Assembly: GCA_036733345.1 (NCBI GenBank)
Contig: DAINAR010000023.1
Location: forward strand, 1-54,494
Source: JAFGMQ01 sp036733345
GTDB taxonomy: Bacteria; Desulfobacterota; DSM-4660; Desulfatiglandales; Desulfatiglandaceae
Length of the DNA stretch: 54,494 nucleotides
Direction: 5' to 3'
A program made the translations under genes and the position numbers. Below are positions 43,838 through 53,156 of the stretch, piece by piece. Position 1 is the first letter of the stretch; each line of letters starts with the position of its first letter. Below the pieces are notes generated by a model. It was not told the DNA's origin. It saw only the letters and a list, made by a program, of their open reading frames with translations, and did not search any database.

Positions 43838-44869
43838 TTATTTATTCCCCCGCTTTTTTTTAAGCAACTTTTTTTCTAATTGCTCCAGTTCCCGCAGATC
43901 TGCCTCGTCGGCATCTTGCGCTTCGGCTGTTTTTCGTTTTCTATTAAACGCTGCGTACCGATCTTCGGCAATCTTTTTTGCGACTTCCGCTTTCACCTTC
44001 CCGGCATGGGTCAGCAATTCCTGTTCATTGAATTTCAGAAAGGCATCGAGTTTGTCGGACCACTGTTCCATGGTCACGGTTTTCCGCTGCCGTGCCTGTC
44101 TTTCGGCATAATCCAGGTACATGGTCACAATTTCATTCAGGTCTTTTATTTCATCCGCCTTCAGGTAATTCTTGGCAATACCTGCATCATATTTTCTGAC
44201 TATGGAACCACGCCAGGAGGTCAGTCCCATATTGGGTTTATCCGGATTGCTGCGTGATTCTATAAGCTCGGCCGCGGTTTTGCCGGTAATGGCCCAGAGC
44301 ATTTTGTTTTGCACCTTCTTGAAAAAAGCCTGCGCCTGTTCTGAAGTTTTATCGTAATCGATGGCAGTAGCGTAAATATCACGGATTTTCTGGTAGAACC
44401 GCTTTTCCGAGGCCCGGATATCCCGGATACGTTCCAGCCATTCATCAAAATAGTCCCACCGATCCGCCTGTTTCAGGCGGTCGTCATTCATGGCAAAACC
44501 TTTGATGATGTACTCTTTCAGGATATGGGTCGCCCAGATTCTGAATTGGGTCGCCCTTTTGGAATTGACCCGGTAGCCCACGGCAATAATGGCGTCGAGG
44601 TTGTAAAAGTCCCTTGCCCGGGTTACCTGCCGGCTGCCTTCCTGTTGAACTGTTTCCATTTTGGAAACAGTTGCCTCCTTTTGCAGTTCTCCCTCTTCAA
44701 ATATATTGTTTAGATGCTTGGATATGGCAGGAACATTTACATCAAACAGTTCCGCCATTCTCGCCTGGGTCAGCCAGATGGTTTCATCCTGAAAGACCGT
44801 GTCTATCTTTATCTTGCCGTCCTCGGTCTGATAAAGGACAATTTCGGATTTTTCGGCTTGCGGCTTCAG
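43838..44869 (-). CDS. RhuM-family protein (virulence RhuM)
   Basis: RhuM proteins (PF13310) combine an N-terminal helix-turn-helix-like region (IWLTQARMAELFDVNVPAIS, KHLNNIFEEGEL) with a C-terminal domain that often sits in restriction and defence loci. The conserved N-terminal part (SEIVLYQTEDGKIKIDTVFQ) lies upstream of the ATG at 44758 and is in frame. A CTG at 44869 overlaps the methyltransferase stop as CTGA, which I take as the start (about 343 residues). The C-terminus is charged (LEQLEKKLLKKKRGNK). It is the third gene of the operon. Its function is unknown. Confidence 0.78.
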   Translation of the reverse strand: MKPQAEKSEIVLYQTEDGKIKIDTVFQDETIWLTQARMAELFDVNVPAISKHLNNIFEEGELQKEATVSKMETVQQEGSRQVTRARDFYNLDAIIAVGYRVNSKRATQFRIWATHILKEYIIKGFAMNDDRLKQADRWDYFDEWLERIRDIRASEKRFYQKIRDIYATAIDYDKTSEQAQAFFKKVQNKMLWAITGKTAAELIESRSNPDKPNMGLTSWRGSIVRKYDAGIAKNYLKADEIKDLNEIVTMYLDYAERQARQRKTVTMEQWSDKLDAFLKFNEQELLTHAGKVKAEVAKKIAEDRYAAFNRKRKTAEAQDADEADLRELEQLEKKLLKKKRGNK

Positions 44870-47800
44870 TTTGTTTCCCCTTCCACAATTTTGATCTCCT
44901 CTTCGGTCAGGCCGTAGAGGGCATACACCATCCGGTCGATTTGTTTTTCGTATTCCCTGACCTGCGCCTGCTTGGCGGGGTTATCAAGGTAGTCGGCGTC
45001 TTTGGTGATGGCGAGGATTTGGTCGACGATGTCAATGAAGAGATTTTGCTCTGATTTTGAAATGATCAGAATAGGGATTTTCCCTATATAGTAATTATCG
45101 AAATGCATTGTACGTATTGCGCTAGCATATATAAAACGATAAGCGTACCAGCTTATAAGCTTAGAATTAAGCATTGCCAATACATACAGTATCGAAAAAG
45201 TTTTATCAGTAATAAACGTATTGTTTATTGTGTCTACACTCATAACATTACCAACAGTATCAACTGCACAGGTAATTTTGATGTGAGGTTCTGGATTCTC
45301 AATATGTGCAACAATATTTTGAGACAGTATCTTGGGTTGCAAAAGATTTTCCCCTTTCTTAGAGGAAAGAATTTCCTTCTTACGCAAGTAACCTTTCACA
45401 CCAATTATTGAATACCTTTGAATCTCTTTTCCGCCTATTAATGGAATATCTCCGTTTTGTCTAAGTTTACTTTGTAGCGGCAAACCTCGTTTTGTAAAAC
45501 AAATATCAGATAAAATTTTTGTATTCCTCTTGATTCTCGTTGCGATGGTTAATTCGCTTAAAGATACATCACATAACCATGCTTTAAAAAGTGTTACCAT
45601 CTTCACTGGGATTAGTGCTTTTTCAGAAAAGGTATTGCCTTGGAATTTGAACGCCTGATATTTGTCGAAATTCTGAGCGTGATTGTAGACAAAAACGACT
45701 TGTTCCAGCAGTACGTTTTCAAATCCCTTTTCAACATCAACAAGAACAGAGGTATTGGGTGATAGCTTTTGAACCAGTGAGAACCACCTTTCTGAATATA
45801 GCAGTGATTTTGGTACTATAAAGGTTACGACTCCAGATTTTTGAGTGAATTTGTTCTTGGCAAAGTCTATAAAAATAGCAGCACTATTGGAATTATTAGT
45901 GTCCTTTATTTGTTTCTTAATTTCGACTAATTGACTCTTAGGGATATCAGCGCCATACGGTGGATTGGCAATTACCACATCAAATCCGCCTTTTTCATGA
46001 AATACTTCCGAGAAATATAGGTTCCACAGAAAAAAGGGCTTGAGCTTTCTGCCGGAGGTAAATCCTTTCAGTTGCTCTTCTGCTGCCACAAGATCAAATC
46101 CGGATTCTTTGTTTAGCTTTTGTTTTTCCTGGCCGATCATTTCCTCTCGTTGTGCCTGGTTGGGCAATACAGAATATTTATTTTCTATACCCTTCAGCTT
46201 TTTGAAGTATTCCGCTTTTTGGGTTTTGAGTTTGGTCTCAAACATCCTCACAAGCAGGTTCTCAACCTCGTCCTTCAATTTTGCTTTTTGCGTAACATTG
46301 GATTCATTCAGGAATTCATCCTTTTTCTGTTTAAATTTTTTTAAAGATTCAGATAGCTCATTAGAATTTGAATTATTTTTCTTTATTTCCGCTTTATGGT
46401 TCCTTATTTTGATTCTTATTTTTTCTTTATTTTTATTAAGTTCGTTTAGCTTTTTCGACAAATTTTGATCTTGTTTATTATACTTGTTGTAAAATTGTAT
46501 CAGTTCCTTTTCTTTCTCTTTAATTTGTTTATCTGCTCTTTTTTCTTCAATTTCTAAAGCAGCTATCCTTTCTTTGAGAAATTGGCTTTCATCATCGTCA
46601 AAATTAATCCCCATGAATTCAGAGATCAGGCTATTGCCCTGCATGATTCGATAATCCAGGTTGGGCAGGGGCTTGATGTCTTTGATATCCTCTTCATCCA
46701 CCACCAGGGAGAGCCAGAGCCGCAGCTTGGCGATTTCCACCGCGCCGGGGTCGATGTCCACACCATAGAGGGAATGCTCGATACAGCGGCGTTTGAATTC
46801 ATAGTCGTTTCTCTTTTTATTATTGAGGAAAACCGAAAGCACATTTCTGGTGCGCACGATCTCGTTCATCATGCCCACGGGAAAGGCGCCGGAGCCCACG
46901 GCCGGGTCGCAGACTGTGATATCCGCCAGCCAGTTGTCTATGGCGGCGGCGTTTTGCCGGATACTGTCGGACAAAAGCGCGGTGTATTCCGTGGATTTCT
47001 GGCTGCCGTTTTTGATCTTCTCCTGTTTGATCAGCGCGGTGGCCTCATGTTCGGTGATCATCTCGCCGACCTCGATCAGGTCTTCGATGTCCTGTTTTTT
47101 GATAGCTCCTGAAAGTTCGACCTCCTCCGCCCGGGTAAACAGATAATTGATCAGGCTCTGTTTGCACATGTAGTGCACGATTTCCCGCGGGGTGTAATAG
47201 ACGCCGAATTTCTTGTTGAACTTGTTTTCCTCGCCTTTTTTACCACTCTTCAGCGCCTTGGTGAATTCATCAAAATTGTCGGGCCGGATGGCGTTGAATT
47301 TTTCATAGGCCTTGCCCAGCAGTTCCGGGTCAATGGCCACTTCCTTTTCCAGCGGCTCGTCTTCGCGCACGGTAAAATTGTAGCGGTCAAACACATCCAG
47401 GATGCCGTCGCCTTCATCGCCCTCCTTGGTCTTGCGGAAATTGGAAAACAGTTCATCGGGCAGGTGGATGTCGGTATGCACCCAGTCATAATTGCCGATG
47501 GGATCGAAGAGCCCGCCGTTTAAGAAGGGTATTTTGCAGTTAAACCGGCTGTAATAATCGTCATCATGGCTGCGGTCGATGCGGAGGGCTTCATAAAACA
47601 GCGGTTCCAGAATATCGTTGAAGAAATTGTTTGTAGCACAGACATTCTTGTCTGTGGATTGAGAACCACAGGCAGGAATGCCTGTGTCACTTTCACCTTT
47701 ATATCTTTTAAACAGTTGCCGCAAAAAGTGTTTTGATCCGGTGCCCCAGTCATCATCGAGGCCCACACCGAACCAGCCTTTTTTCTGCAGAAAGTAGAGA

Positions 47801-48543
47801 AACACGATCTGGCCCAGCAGTTTTTTGGCAAAATTGACCGTGTCCACGCCCTTGGATTCAAAGTCGGCTTTGACGTTGGGATTGTTTTTGACGACCTTGT
47901 CCAGAGCCTCTTTGGTGTGCAGGAACAGTTCCCGGTATTTCAGGAAAAACTCTTTGGTGACGGTCTCGATGTCAAATGCTTTTTCCAGTTCCGCCAGGGT
48001 GGGAGCCTCTTCATCATCGGCCAGGATGTTCACCAGCCGGCTCTGGGCGGTATGGCTTTTTTCATGTTCACCTACCAGAAACGACCAGCGCCGGGCCGGG
48101 GTAAACTCTTCCTTGACCTTCATTTTCCCGGTCTTGGTCTTTTCAAACCTGTAATCCATCTTAACCAGGGAAAAGCGCCAGTCCGCCTGATCCGGCGACA
48201 CATAGGCAACCAGGGCCGCGTCCTTCATGTCGCCGCCGCGGCTGCCGTTCAGGTACCAGGCGATAAAATTGCGTTGCATCGTGCGGGCGCGTTCCAGGGA
48301 GGTCTCTTTTTGCAGGGTGATGATGAGAAGGTCGAGGCGGCTCTCACCGTCACTGAACTTGCCGATGCGCTCCAGGGTTTTGATGTACTGTCTGTAGGCG
48401 TCGGGGATGTAGCTGCCCTGATAGGTAAAAGAGCCTTCATCAATGCGGTTCAGGAGATTTTTAATAAAACCGGTGAACCGGCCTTTATCAAAAGGGTTTT
48501 CAAAAGTATCCCGGATGATTTTCTGTGCTTGTTGTTTATCCAT
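44866..48543 (-). CDS. Eco57I-type DNA adenine methyltransferase, large
   Basis: The 1225 residues start with a 300-residue N-terminal region (GESRLDLLIITLQKE, LVGEHEKSHTAQSRLVNIL) seen in long Eco57I-family enzymes. The methylase has motif I DPAVGSGAFPVGM (about 546-558) and motif IV NPPYG (about 860), so it makes N6-methyladenine. Between them is a coiled-coil Lys/Glu insertion of roughly 170 residues (about 645-815). A target-recognition part follows. DNA from 45060 to about 46600 is AT-rich while both flanks are GC-rich, so the middle and recognition regions look exchanged. An in-frame twin-hairpin repeat lies at 47637-47686. It starts 2 bases after the helicase stop. Confidence 0.85.
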   Translation of the reverse strand: MDKQQAQKIIRDTFENPFDKGRFTGFIKNLLNRIDEGSFTYQGSYIPDAYRQYIKTLERIGKFSDGESRLDLLIITLQKETSLERARTMQRNFIAWYLNGSRGGDMKDAALVAYVSPDQADWRFSLVKMDYRFEKTKTGKMKVKEEFTPARRWSFLVGEHEKSHTAQSRLVNILADDEEAPTLAELEKAFDIETVTKEFFLKYRELFLHTKEALDKVVKNNPNVKADFESKGVDTVNFAKKLLGQIVFLYFLQKKGWFGVGLDDDWGTGSKHFLRQLFKRYKGESDTGIPACGSQSTDKNVCATNNFFNDILEPLFYEALRIDRSHDDDYYSRFNCKIPFLNGGLFDPIGNYDWVHTDIHLPDELFSNFRKTKEGDEGDGILDVFDRYNFTVREDEPLEKEVAIDPELLGKAYEKFNAIRPDNFDEFTKALKSGKKGEENKFNKKFGVYYTPREIVHYMCKQSLINYLFTRAEEVELSGAIKKQDIEDLIEVGEMITEHEATALIKQEKIKNGSQKSTEYTALLSDSIRQNAAAIDNWLADITVCDPAVGSGAFPVGMMNEIVRTRNVLSVFLNNKKRNDYEFKRRCIEHSLYGVDIDPGAVEIAKLRLWLSLVVDEEDIKDIKPLPNLDYRIMQGNSLISEFMGINFDDDESQFLKERIAALEIEEKRADKQIKEKEKELIQFYNKYNKQDQNLSKKLNELNKNKEKIRIKIRNHKAEIKKNNSNSNELSESLKKFKQKKDEFLNESNVTQKAKLKDEVENLLVRMFETKLKTQKAEYFKKLKGIENKYSVLPNQAQREEMIGQEKQKLNKESGFDLVAAEEQLKGFTSGRKLKPFFLWNLYFSEVFHEKGGFDVVIANPPYGADIPKSQLVEIKKQIKDTNNSNSAAIFIDFAKNKFTQKSGVVTFIVPKSLLYSERWFSLVQKLSPNTSVLVDVEKGFENVLLEQVVFVYNHAQNFDKYQAFKFQGNTFSEKALIPVKMVTLFKAWLCDVSLSELTIATRIKRNTKILSDICFTKRGLPLQSKLRQNGDIPLIGGKEIQRYSIIGVKGYLRKKEILSSKKGENLLQPKILSQNIVAHIENPEPHIKITCAVDTVGNVMSVDTINNTFITDKTFSILYVLAMLNSKLISWYAYRFIYASAIRTMHFDNYYIGKIPILIISKSEQNLFIDIVDQILAITKDADYLDNPAKQAQVREYEKQIDRMVYALYGLTEEEIKIVEGETN
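47637..47686. repeat. Twin-hairpin repeat in frame inside the methyltransferase
   Basis: CACAGACA-TTCT-TGTCTGTG and CACAGGCA-GGAA-TGCCTGTG are two perfect 8-4-8 hairpins separated by 10 bases. They add about 17 residues (TGIPACGSQSTDKNVCA) at residues 286-303, between domains. This form of paired hairpin is a dispersed palindromic repeat unit; only one copy is in this window. Confidence 0.75.
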
Positions 48544-48545
48544 AG

Positions 48546-51500
48546 TTATTTACCTGCCAGATATAATGAGAGTATGACTTCGCGCTTGCCGAATACGGCC
48601 GGGTTTTGCTCCGCGTAATGGCTCTGCAGCAGCCGCTCTGGGATATGCGTCTGGAGAACCGCTAGGACCTTAAATGGATTGACAAGTTCATCGCCCAGAT
48701 CGTTCAGCGCTTTTAAGGTGTTCTTGGAGGTCTGTTTGGGCAGTCCGCCCTCTTCGATCTGGGTCAAAACCTTTTTCAAGTAGAGTTCCTGATCATCGGT
48801 AAATGTCCGGGTGTTTTTGAATGTCGCTTTTAAAATCCGCAGGATGTTGGCGGCGCTGTCCCGGCCCTTTCGTTTCTGCGGCTCCGCCATTTCCTCGGTG
48901 GTGGCGATGATAAAGGCTTCCTTATTGTTATCCAGAAGGTCATACATATGCGCCGGCAGTTTTTTCTGTTTTTCATCCTGCTTGCTCTCAAGAATTCCGG
49001 CAGCGGTCATGAAGTCCAGTTCTGCGGCCGCATGTTCAGCCTGAGCTATAAAAAACTTTTGCAACTTGCCCCGACGGAAGTAGGTGATCAGCGCGTCCGG
49101 GATGGCTTTGTCCTCTTTGGCGGTGCGGGCTTTTTTGGGAAGACGCTTGATTGTTTCAAACAGGTCTGGATCATTTTCTCTGATCTCTCGTATGGCGTGC
49201 AGGTATTTTAGTTCGCTTTCTTCTGCTTCCCCGTCTCCTTCCAGTGTCCTTTTCGAAGTCAGGCGGTCGAAAAGCTCATGGGAGCCGATGGGTTCGCCCT
49301 CGGTTAACAGTTCCGCATCCCCGCCGAGCAGCGTCAGAAAGGCGTTGATTTTGCCTTCCGCGGCTTCTCTTAATTTGATCTGGTCATTGGACTGCACCGT
49401 CGGAAAAAAATTAAAGGTATGGATTACGTCAAAAGGGGTATCCACCCGGTTGATACGGCCCACCCGCTGCATCATGCGGGTCGGGTTCCAGGGGATGTCA
49501 TAATTGATCACCACATTGGCGCGGTGCAGGTTGACGCCTTCAGAAAGCACCTCAGTGGAAATCAATATGCGATGATCGTCTTTTTTATGACGTGCCCGGG
49601 CATCAAAGTTTTCGATGACTCTATCGCGGACGGATTCTCCTGAATCGCCGGTAAACAGCAGCACTTTGCCGGGATATTGCTGATCCGTATTATTAAACAG
49701 GTAATTGGCGGTTTCTTTTGATTCAGTAAAGAGGATCAGGTGGTTATTTTTAAAAATGCGGTTTTTTGACAGTTCCTCTTTGAACCTTATGAGTTTGGGG
49801 TCCCGCTGCACTTGCTGCCAGAGGCGTTTGATTTCTTTCAGGATTTCAAGATCATGCCCAAGGTCTTTTTTCAGATCGTCCCTGAAATCCTTGCTCTCGT
49901 ATTTCTCCGCCTTGCCTTCATCGATCAGTCTTTGGATCGCCTCGTCATCGTCGTTTTCCAGCAGTTCAAATATCTTGTTGGTATGTTTTGCGCTGACATA
50001 CACGGAACCGTTGCCCAGTTCCTTTATAAACATTTCATAGGAATATAAAAACCGGTCCACCGAATTGCGGAACGCGAAAAAGCTGCTTTCCAGCCGCTTG
50101 ACCAGCAGGATTTTCATAAACCGCCCCATGTTGCGCTGGGATTGCGCTTCAAGCTGATCGATCTTGCCTTCATAATACAGCATGGGCATGTAGCGGGCGT
50201 ATCGGAACTGGTTGGCGATCAGGTCAATGGTTTTAGTGAATACTTCGTCTTCCTTGTCATTCAGTTCATAAAAAAGCGGGGCGGGTTTTTCGACCCGTGG
50301 AAATTTCAGCCCCTGCTCTTCAATGTCTTTTCTGAAGTATTTTTCGATTTCAGTCCGGGTGCGGCGCACCATCAGATATTTCAAAACCTTGTCCCGGATT
50401 TCCCGGGCGTTCTCTTTGACGGTGCTGATGTATTCGGCGTAATCCTTTTTCCGGTCCAGCTTCCCCAGTTTCTTGTCGAGCTTGCCGAAAAAAGACTCCA
50501 GGTCGGGTAGGTTCGGGATGGTGCTTTTTTTTGCTTTCTGAAACAGCTTCAGCAGGCTGAGGATGTCCTGCGGTGTATTATTATAGGGCGTCGCCGTTAC
50601 CAGGATTATTCTTTTGCCCCGGCATATTTCCGCCAGCTTTTCATAGGTGATGGTGGTTTCCGTCCGGAAACGATGTGCCTCATCTATGATGATATTGGTG
50701 TATTTTTCCATTCCCCTGTTTAACAGGTCGTCCAGTTTCCCGAGTGACTCAAAATCAGCGGGAACCCTGAAATCCGAAAACACATTGGGCCAGGACCCCG
50801 GATTTGATTTTTCCAGAAGAACGGGCGGCGCGATGACTAATGTTCTGCCGTCCAGTTGCCCGGCAAGCATGGCGGATATATAGGTTTTGCCAAGACCGAC
50901 GACATCTGAGACAAACACACCGCCGTATTCCAATAGAATTTTCTTGGCATTCAAAACCGCCTGTTCCTGGTATTCCAGTTTTTTAAACTCCTGGGGCAGA
51001 TATTTGGCAAAGACCTCGTCTGTCTGGCTGAGTTCATCTTTAAAGTATTCGTAAAGATATTTCAGGTAGAGCTGATAAGGGAATATATTCTGGGTCAGCC
51101 AGGTCTTGTCCTGAATGGTCTGCACATATTTTTCACTGACATCAACAGCGTTTGCCCATAATTCGTTGAATTTTTTCAAGGCAAAGTTGTAATCTTCGGG
51201 CCTCTGTAATTCCACATTGAATTCAAGATTATCCACCAGGCCGGACTGGGTGAAATTGCTGGAACCGGTGATAACACGGCCGGTATCGCGGTCGCCTTCC
51301 TGAAAAGTCATGATATACAATTTGGCGTGTATCTTCTGTGAAGGGTAAGCCCTGATTTCCAGTTTTCCCTTGTTTATCCAGTCAATAAAGGTATGAACGC
51401 CGTCTTCAACGTTTCTGTTGTCTTCGGAATCGGCCATTTCGTTTTCGATAAGATTCTCAATCTTCTGTTTGGTTTCGGCATGAGAAAAATCAAGTGTCTG

Positions 51501-51737
51501 CCGGGATTGTTTATTGGCCTGCTCGATCATGTCAAACGTCTGTCTGTTTGTGCCGATGCCGATCAGGATTCGTATTTTGTCCGTATTCTTAAGAGCCGGA
51601 TAAACAGCATAAAAACCGCTGGAGTAAAAATATCCAACGAGACAATCAAATAAAGAGGTGTCCTTGATCAAAGTTCTGAACCGTTCTTTGAGACTTTGAT
51701 TCTCTTCGTTTGTGATAAATGATAGATCAGTGTTCAT
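48546..51737 (-). CDS. PLD-like nuclease fused to an SNF2-type helicase
   Basis: The 1063 residues begin with a PLDc_2 domain (about 20-180): HAKLYIM with His137 and Lys139, and GSSNFT at 158-163; the third Asp of a classic HKD motif is not at the usual spot. An SF2 helicase of the SNF2/DISARM-like sort follows: DVVGLGKTYISAML (about 277), IIIDEAHRFR, RIILVTATPYNN, LFTESKETANYL and QRVGRINR (about 757). It would move on DNA and cut it. It is the first gene of a three-gene operon with the methyltransferase and RhuM, which suggests restriction-like phage defence. Confidence 0.88.
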   Translation of the reverse strand: MNTDLSFITNEENQSLKERFRTLIKDTSLFDCLVGYFYSSGFYAVYPALKNTDKIRILIGIGTNRQTFDMIEQANKQSRQTLDFSHAETKQKIENLIENEMADSEDNRNVEDGVHTFIDWINKGKLEIRAYPSQKIHAKLYIMTFQEGDRDTGRVITGSSNFTQSGLVDNLEFNVELQRPEDYNFALKKFNELWANAVDVSEKYVQTIQDKTWLTQNIFPYQLYLKYLYEYFKDELSQTDEVFAKYLPQEFKKLEYQEQAVLNAKKILLEYGGVFVSDVVGLGKTYISAMLAGQLDGRTLVIAPPVLLEKSNPGSWPNVFSDFRVPADFESLGKLDDLLNRGMEKYTNIIIDEAHRFRTETTITYEKLAEICRGKRIILVTATPYNNTPQDILSLLKLFQKAKKSTIPNLPDLESFFGKLDKKLGKLDRKKDYAEYISTVKENAREIRDKVLKYLMVRRTRTEIEKYFRKDIEEQGLKFPRVEKPAPLFYELNDKEDEVFTKTIDLIANQFRYARYMPMLYYEGKIDQLEAQSQRNMGRFMKILLVKRLESSFFAFRNSVDRFLYSYEMFIKELGNGSVYVSAKHTNKIFELLENDDDEAIQRLIDEGKAEKYESKDFRDDLKKDLGHDLEILKEIKRLWQQVQRDPKLIRFKEELSKNRIFKNNHLILFTESKETANYLFNNTDQQYPGKVLLFTGDSGESVRDRVIENFDARARHKKDDHRILISTEVLSEGVNLHRANVVINYDIPWNPTRMMQRVGRINRVDTPFDVIHTFNFFPTVQSNDQIKLREAAEGKINAFLTLLGGDAELLTEGEPIGSHELFDRLTSKRTLEGDGEAEESELKYLHAIREIRENDPDLFETIKRLPKKARTAKEDKAIPDALITYFRRGKLQKFFIAQAEHAAAELDFMTAAGILESKQDEKQKKLPAHMYDLLDNNKEAFIIATTEEMAEPQKRKGRDSAANILRILKATFKNTRTFTDDQELYLKKVLTQIEEGGLPKQTSKNTLKALNDLGDELVNPFKVLAVLQTHIPERLLQSHYAEQNPAVFGKREVILSLYLAGK

Positions 51738-51828
51738 TTCATGCCTTTGTCTTATGATTTTCCAGTATAACGCGGATGATAAGCCACACTGTTTTTATTG
51801 CGTCGGCTGAATTAGCACGTTGGACTTA

Positions 51829-51893
51829 TCCTCACCCGACTACGGTCCGGTTCTCTCTGTGAACCGCCCTTTGCGGACCCGTAGTGTGGGGAG
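51829..51893. repeat. GC-rich cruciform repeat upstream of the helicase
   Basis: ACTACGGTCCG (51840-51850) pairs with CGGACCCGTAGT (51875-51886), with one bulge, around an inner GGTTC-GAACC hairpin (51850-51866). CTCACCC and GGGGAG flank it. It is a compact palindromic unit between the helicase start and the GIY-YIG gene, typical of intergenic REP-like repeats. Confidence 0.55.
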
Positions 51894-51929
51894 GGGGAGT
51901 TGAAATTTCTCCTTGCCCGATTGGTGATT

Positions 51930-52325
51930 CTATTTCTTGGGTGATCTTTTTTTATCATTGAACTCAGGCAGCTTTCCAAATTTCTCTGCAAAGACTGCAA
52001 AACATTCGTACTCAAACTTGGCAACATCACCCATGATACGAAAGTCCTCTGGAGCATTTGATAGAACGTTGCACTTGTAAGAACAAACTGAAACATAAAG
52101 CTTTGGAACTAAGGTGTTGTAATCTGGGTGCTTGAATCTGACACGGTGAGCACCACCGTGCCCATCTTTGCCGATGATGGTGTTTTCAAACTGTTGCAGA
52201 CGTGACTTTAGTCCACCTTTAGAATTTGTCATTCCGATATAGAATATTTCGGAACGCCATGAAAACAACTCTCCCGAAATATCGTTGTGTGATAAGGCTA
52301 TGGCATAGACACCCTGATATTGCAA
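51930..52325 (-). CDS. GIY-YIG nuclease-like protein
   Basis: The 131 residues begin MQYQGVYAIAL and have IFYIGMTNSKGGLKSRLQQF, the paired GVY and YIG motifs with an Arg in the helix. The rest (AHRVRFKHPDYNTL, FEYECFAVFAEKFGKLPEFN) has no close match that I can name, but the Glu of FEYECFA fits the metal-binding Glu. It may belong to the defence operon or act alone. The start at 52325 has no clear ribosome site. Confidence 0.72.
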   Translation of the reverse strand: MQYQGVYAIALSHNDISGELFSWRSEIFYIGMTNSKGGLKSRLQQFENTIIGKDGHGGAHRVRFKHPDYNTLVPKLYVSVCSYKCNVLSNAPEDFRIMGDVAKFEYECFAVFAEKFGKLPEFNDKKRSPKK

Positions 52326-52859
52326 ATCAGGTAAAGATTTCCTATCATGCTATCTAACCCAGTGTGAGAATTCTTTCATATCTTCTTATCACCAACAATT
52401 AATATCCGAACTTCTATTAAATCCAAATATTATTAATGCTCTTAATATAAAGAAGAAAAGATAGGTTTCAGTGCTATCACTATTTTAAACTTAGAAAGAA
52501 TAAGTCATTTATTTCATATTGGTCAAGAATTTTATCTGATATTTTCTTATTTAAAGGCAAATTAGCAGAATTGATAAATAGTCAACACTATGAGAACGAT
52601 ATCGGTTACCGGTAGGGTAGAATCCTTAGATATTCGCCAACCGACGCATATATATAGACAGAGGTAGATAGGTATATATACCTGACCTCACAATAGGGGG
52701 GTACTTGGTGGGGTGGGGTCTCCATTCCTCCCGAAATTCCCTTGCCTCAATGGTATGCCAAACTATGCGACAAAAGACGGAAATGCAAAGGGTCAACAGT
52801 CAGTAAGCCCGCGCCCCTTGCGGTTTATTTGCAGCGTCTTGTTGGCCATAACTTAAATT
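52326..52859. other. Gene-free stretch
   Basis: The 534 bases are AT-rich with many stops. A perfect GGTATATATACC palindrome lies near 52670-52682, and a G-rich run (GGGGGGTACTTGGTGGGGTG) near 52697. No gene or RNA is recognised. Confidence 0.5.
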
Positions 52860-53156
52860 TCATTTTTTTGTCGTTGTCTGCTTCTTTTTAGGTGGTGGAT
52901 TGACTAATGCGGCGTTAACTGTATGAACATTTTCTTTTCCTTCAGCTGTTTTTGACAATCCAATGCGTGACACACCCATCATGGCTCCAGGACACATTGA
53001 TTCAGGGGAAGGACCTACAGTGCCAACTGCTATTTGAAATTGGACGGTTAGGTTGTAAAGGCCTTCGTGAAGCCCTTGGTTCTTAACAAGTATTTCTGTC
53101 AATTCGATAAGTGAAAACTCAGCAATAAGATTCGGATTTTCATTAATTGAACGCAT
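52860..53156 (-). CDS. Small protein in the hicAB operon
   Basis: About 98 residues from the ATG at 53156 (MRSINENPNLIAEFSLIELT); GGGAGA precedes it. The ATG at 53195 lies inside hicB and is unlikely. A proline-lysine tail (NPPPKKKQTTTKK) ends the protein. A strand-rich middle (YNLTVQFQIAVGTVGPSPES) has no family I know. It overlaps hicB by 14 bases, which suggests coupled translation. Confidence 0.6.
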   Translation of the reverse strand: MRSINENPNLIAEFSLIELTEILVKNQGLHEGLYNLTVQFQIAVGTVGPSPESMCPGAMMGVSRIGLSKTAEGKENVHTVNAALVNPPPKKKQTTTKK

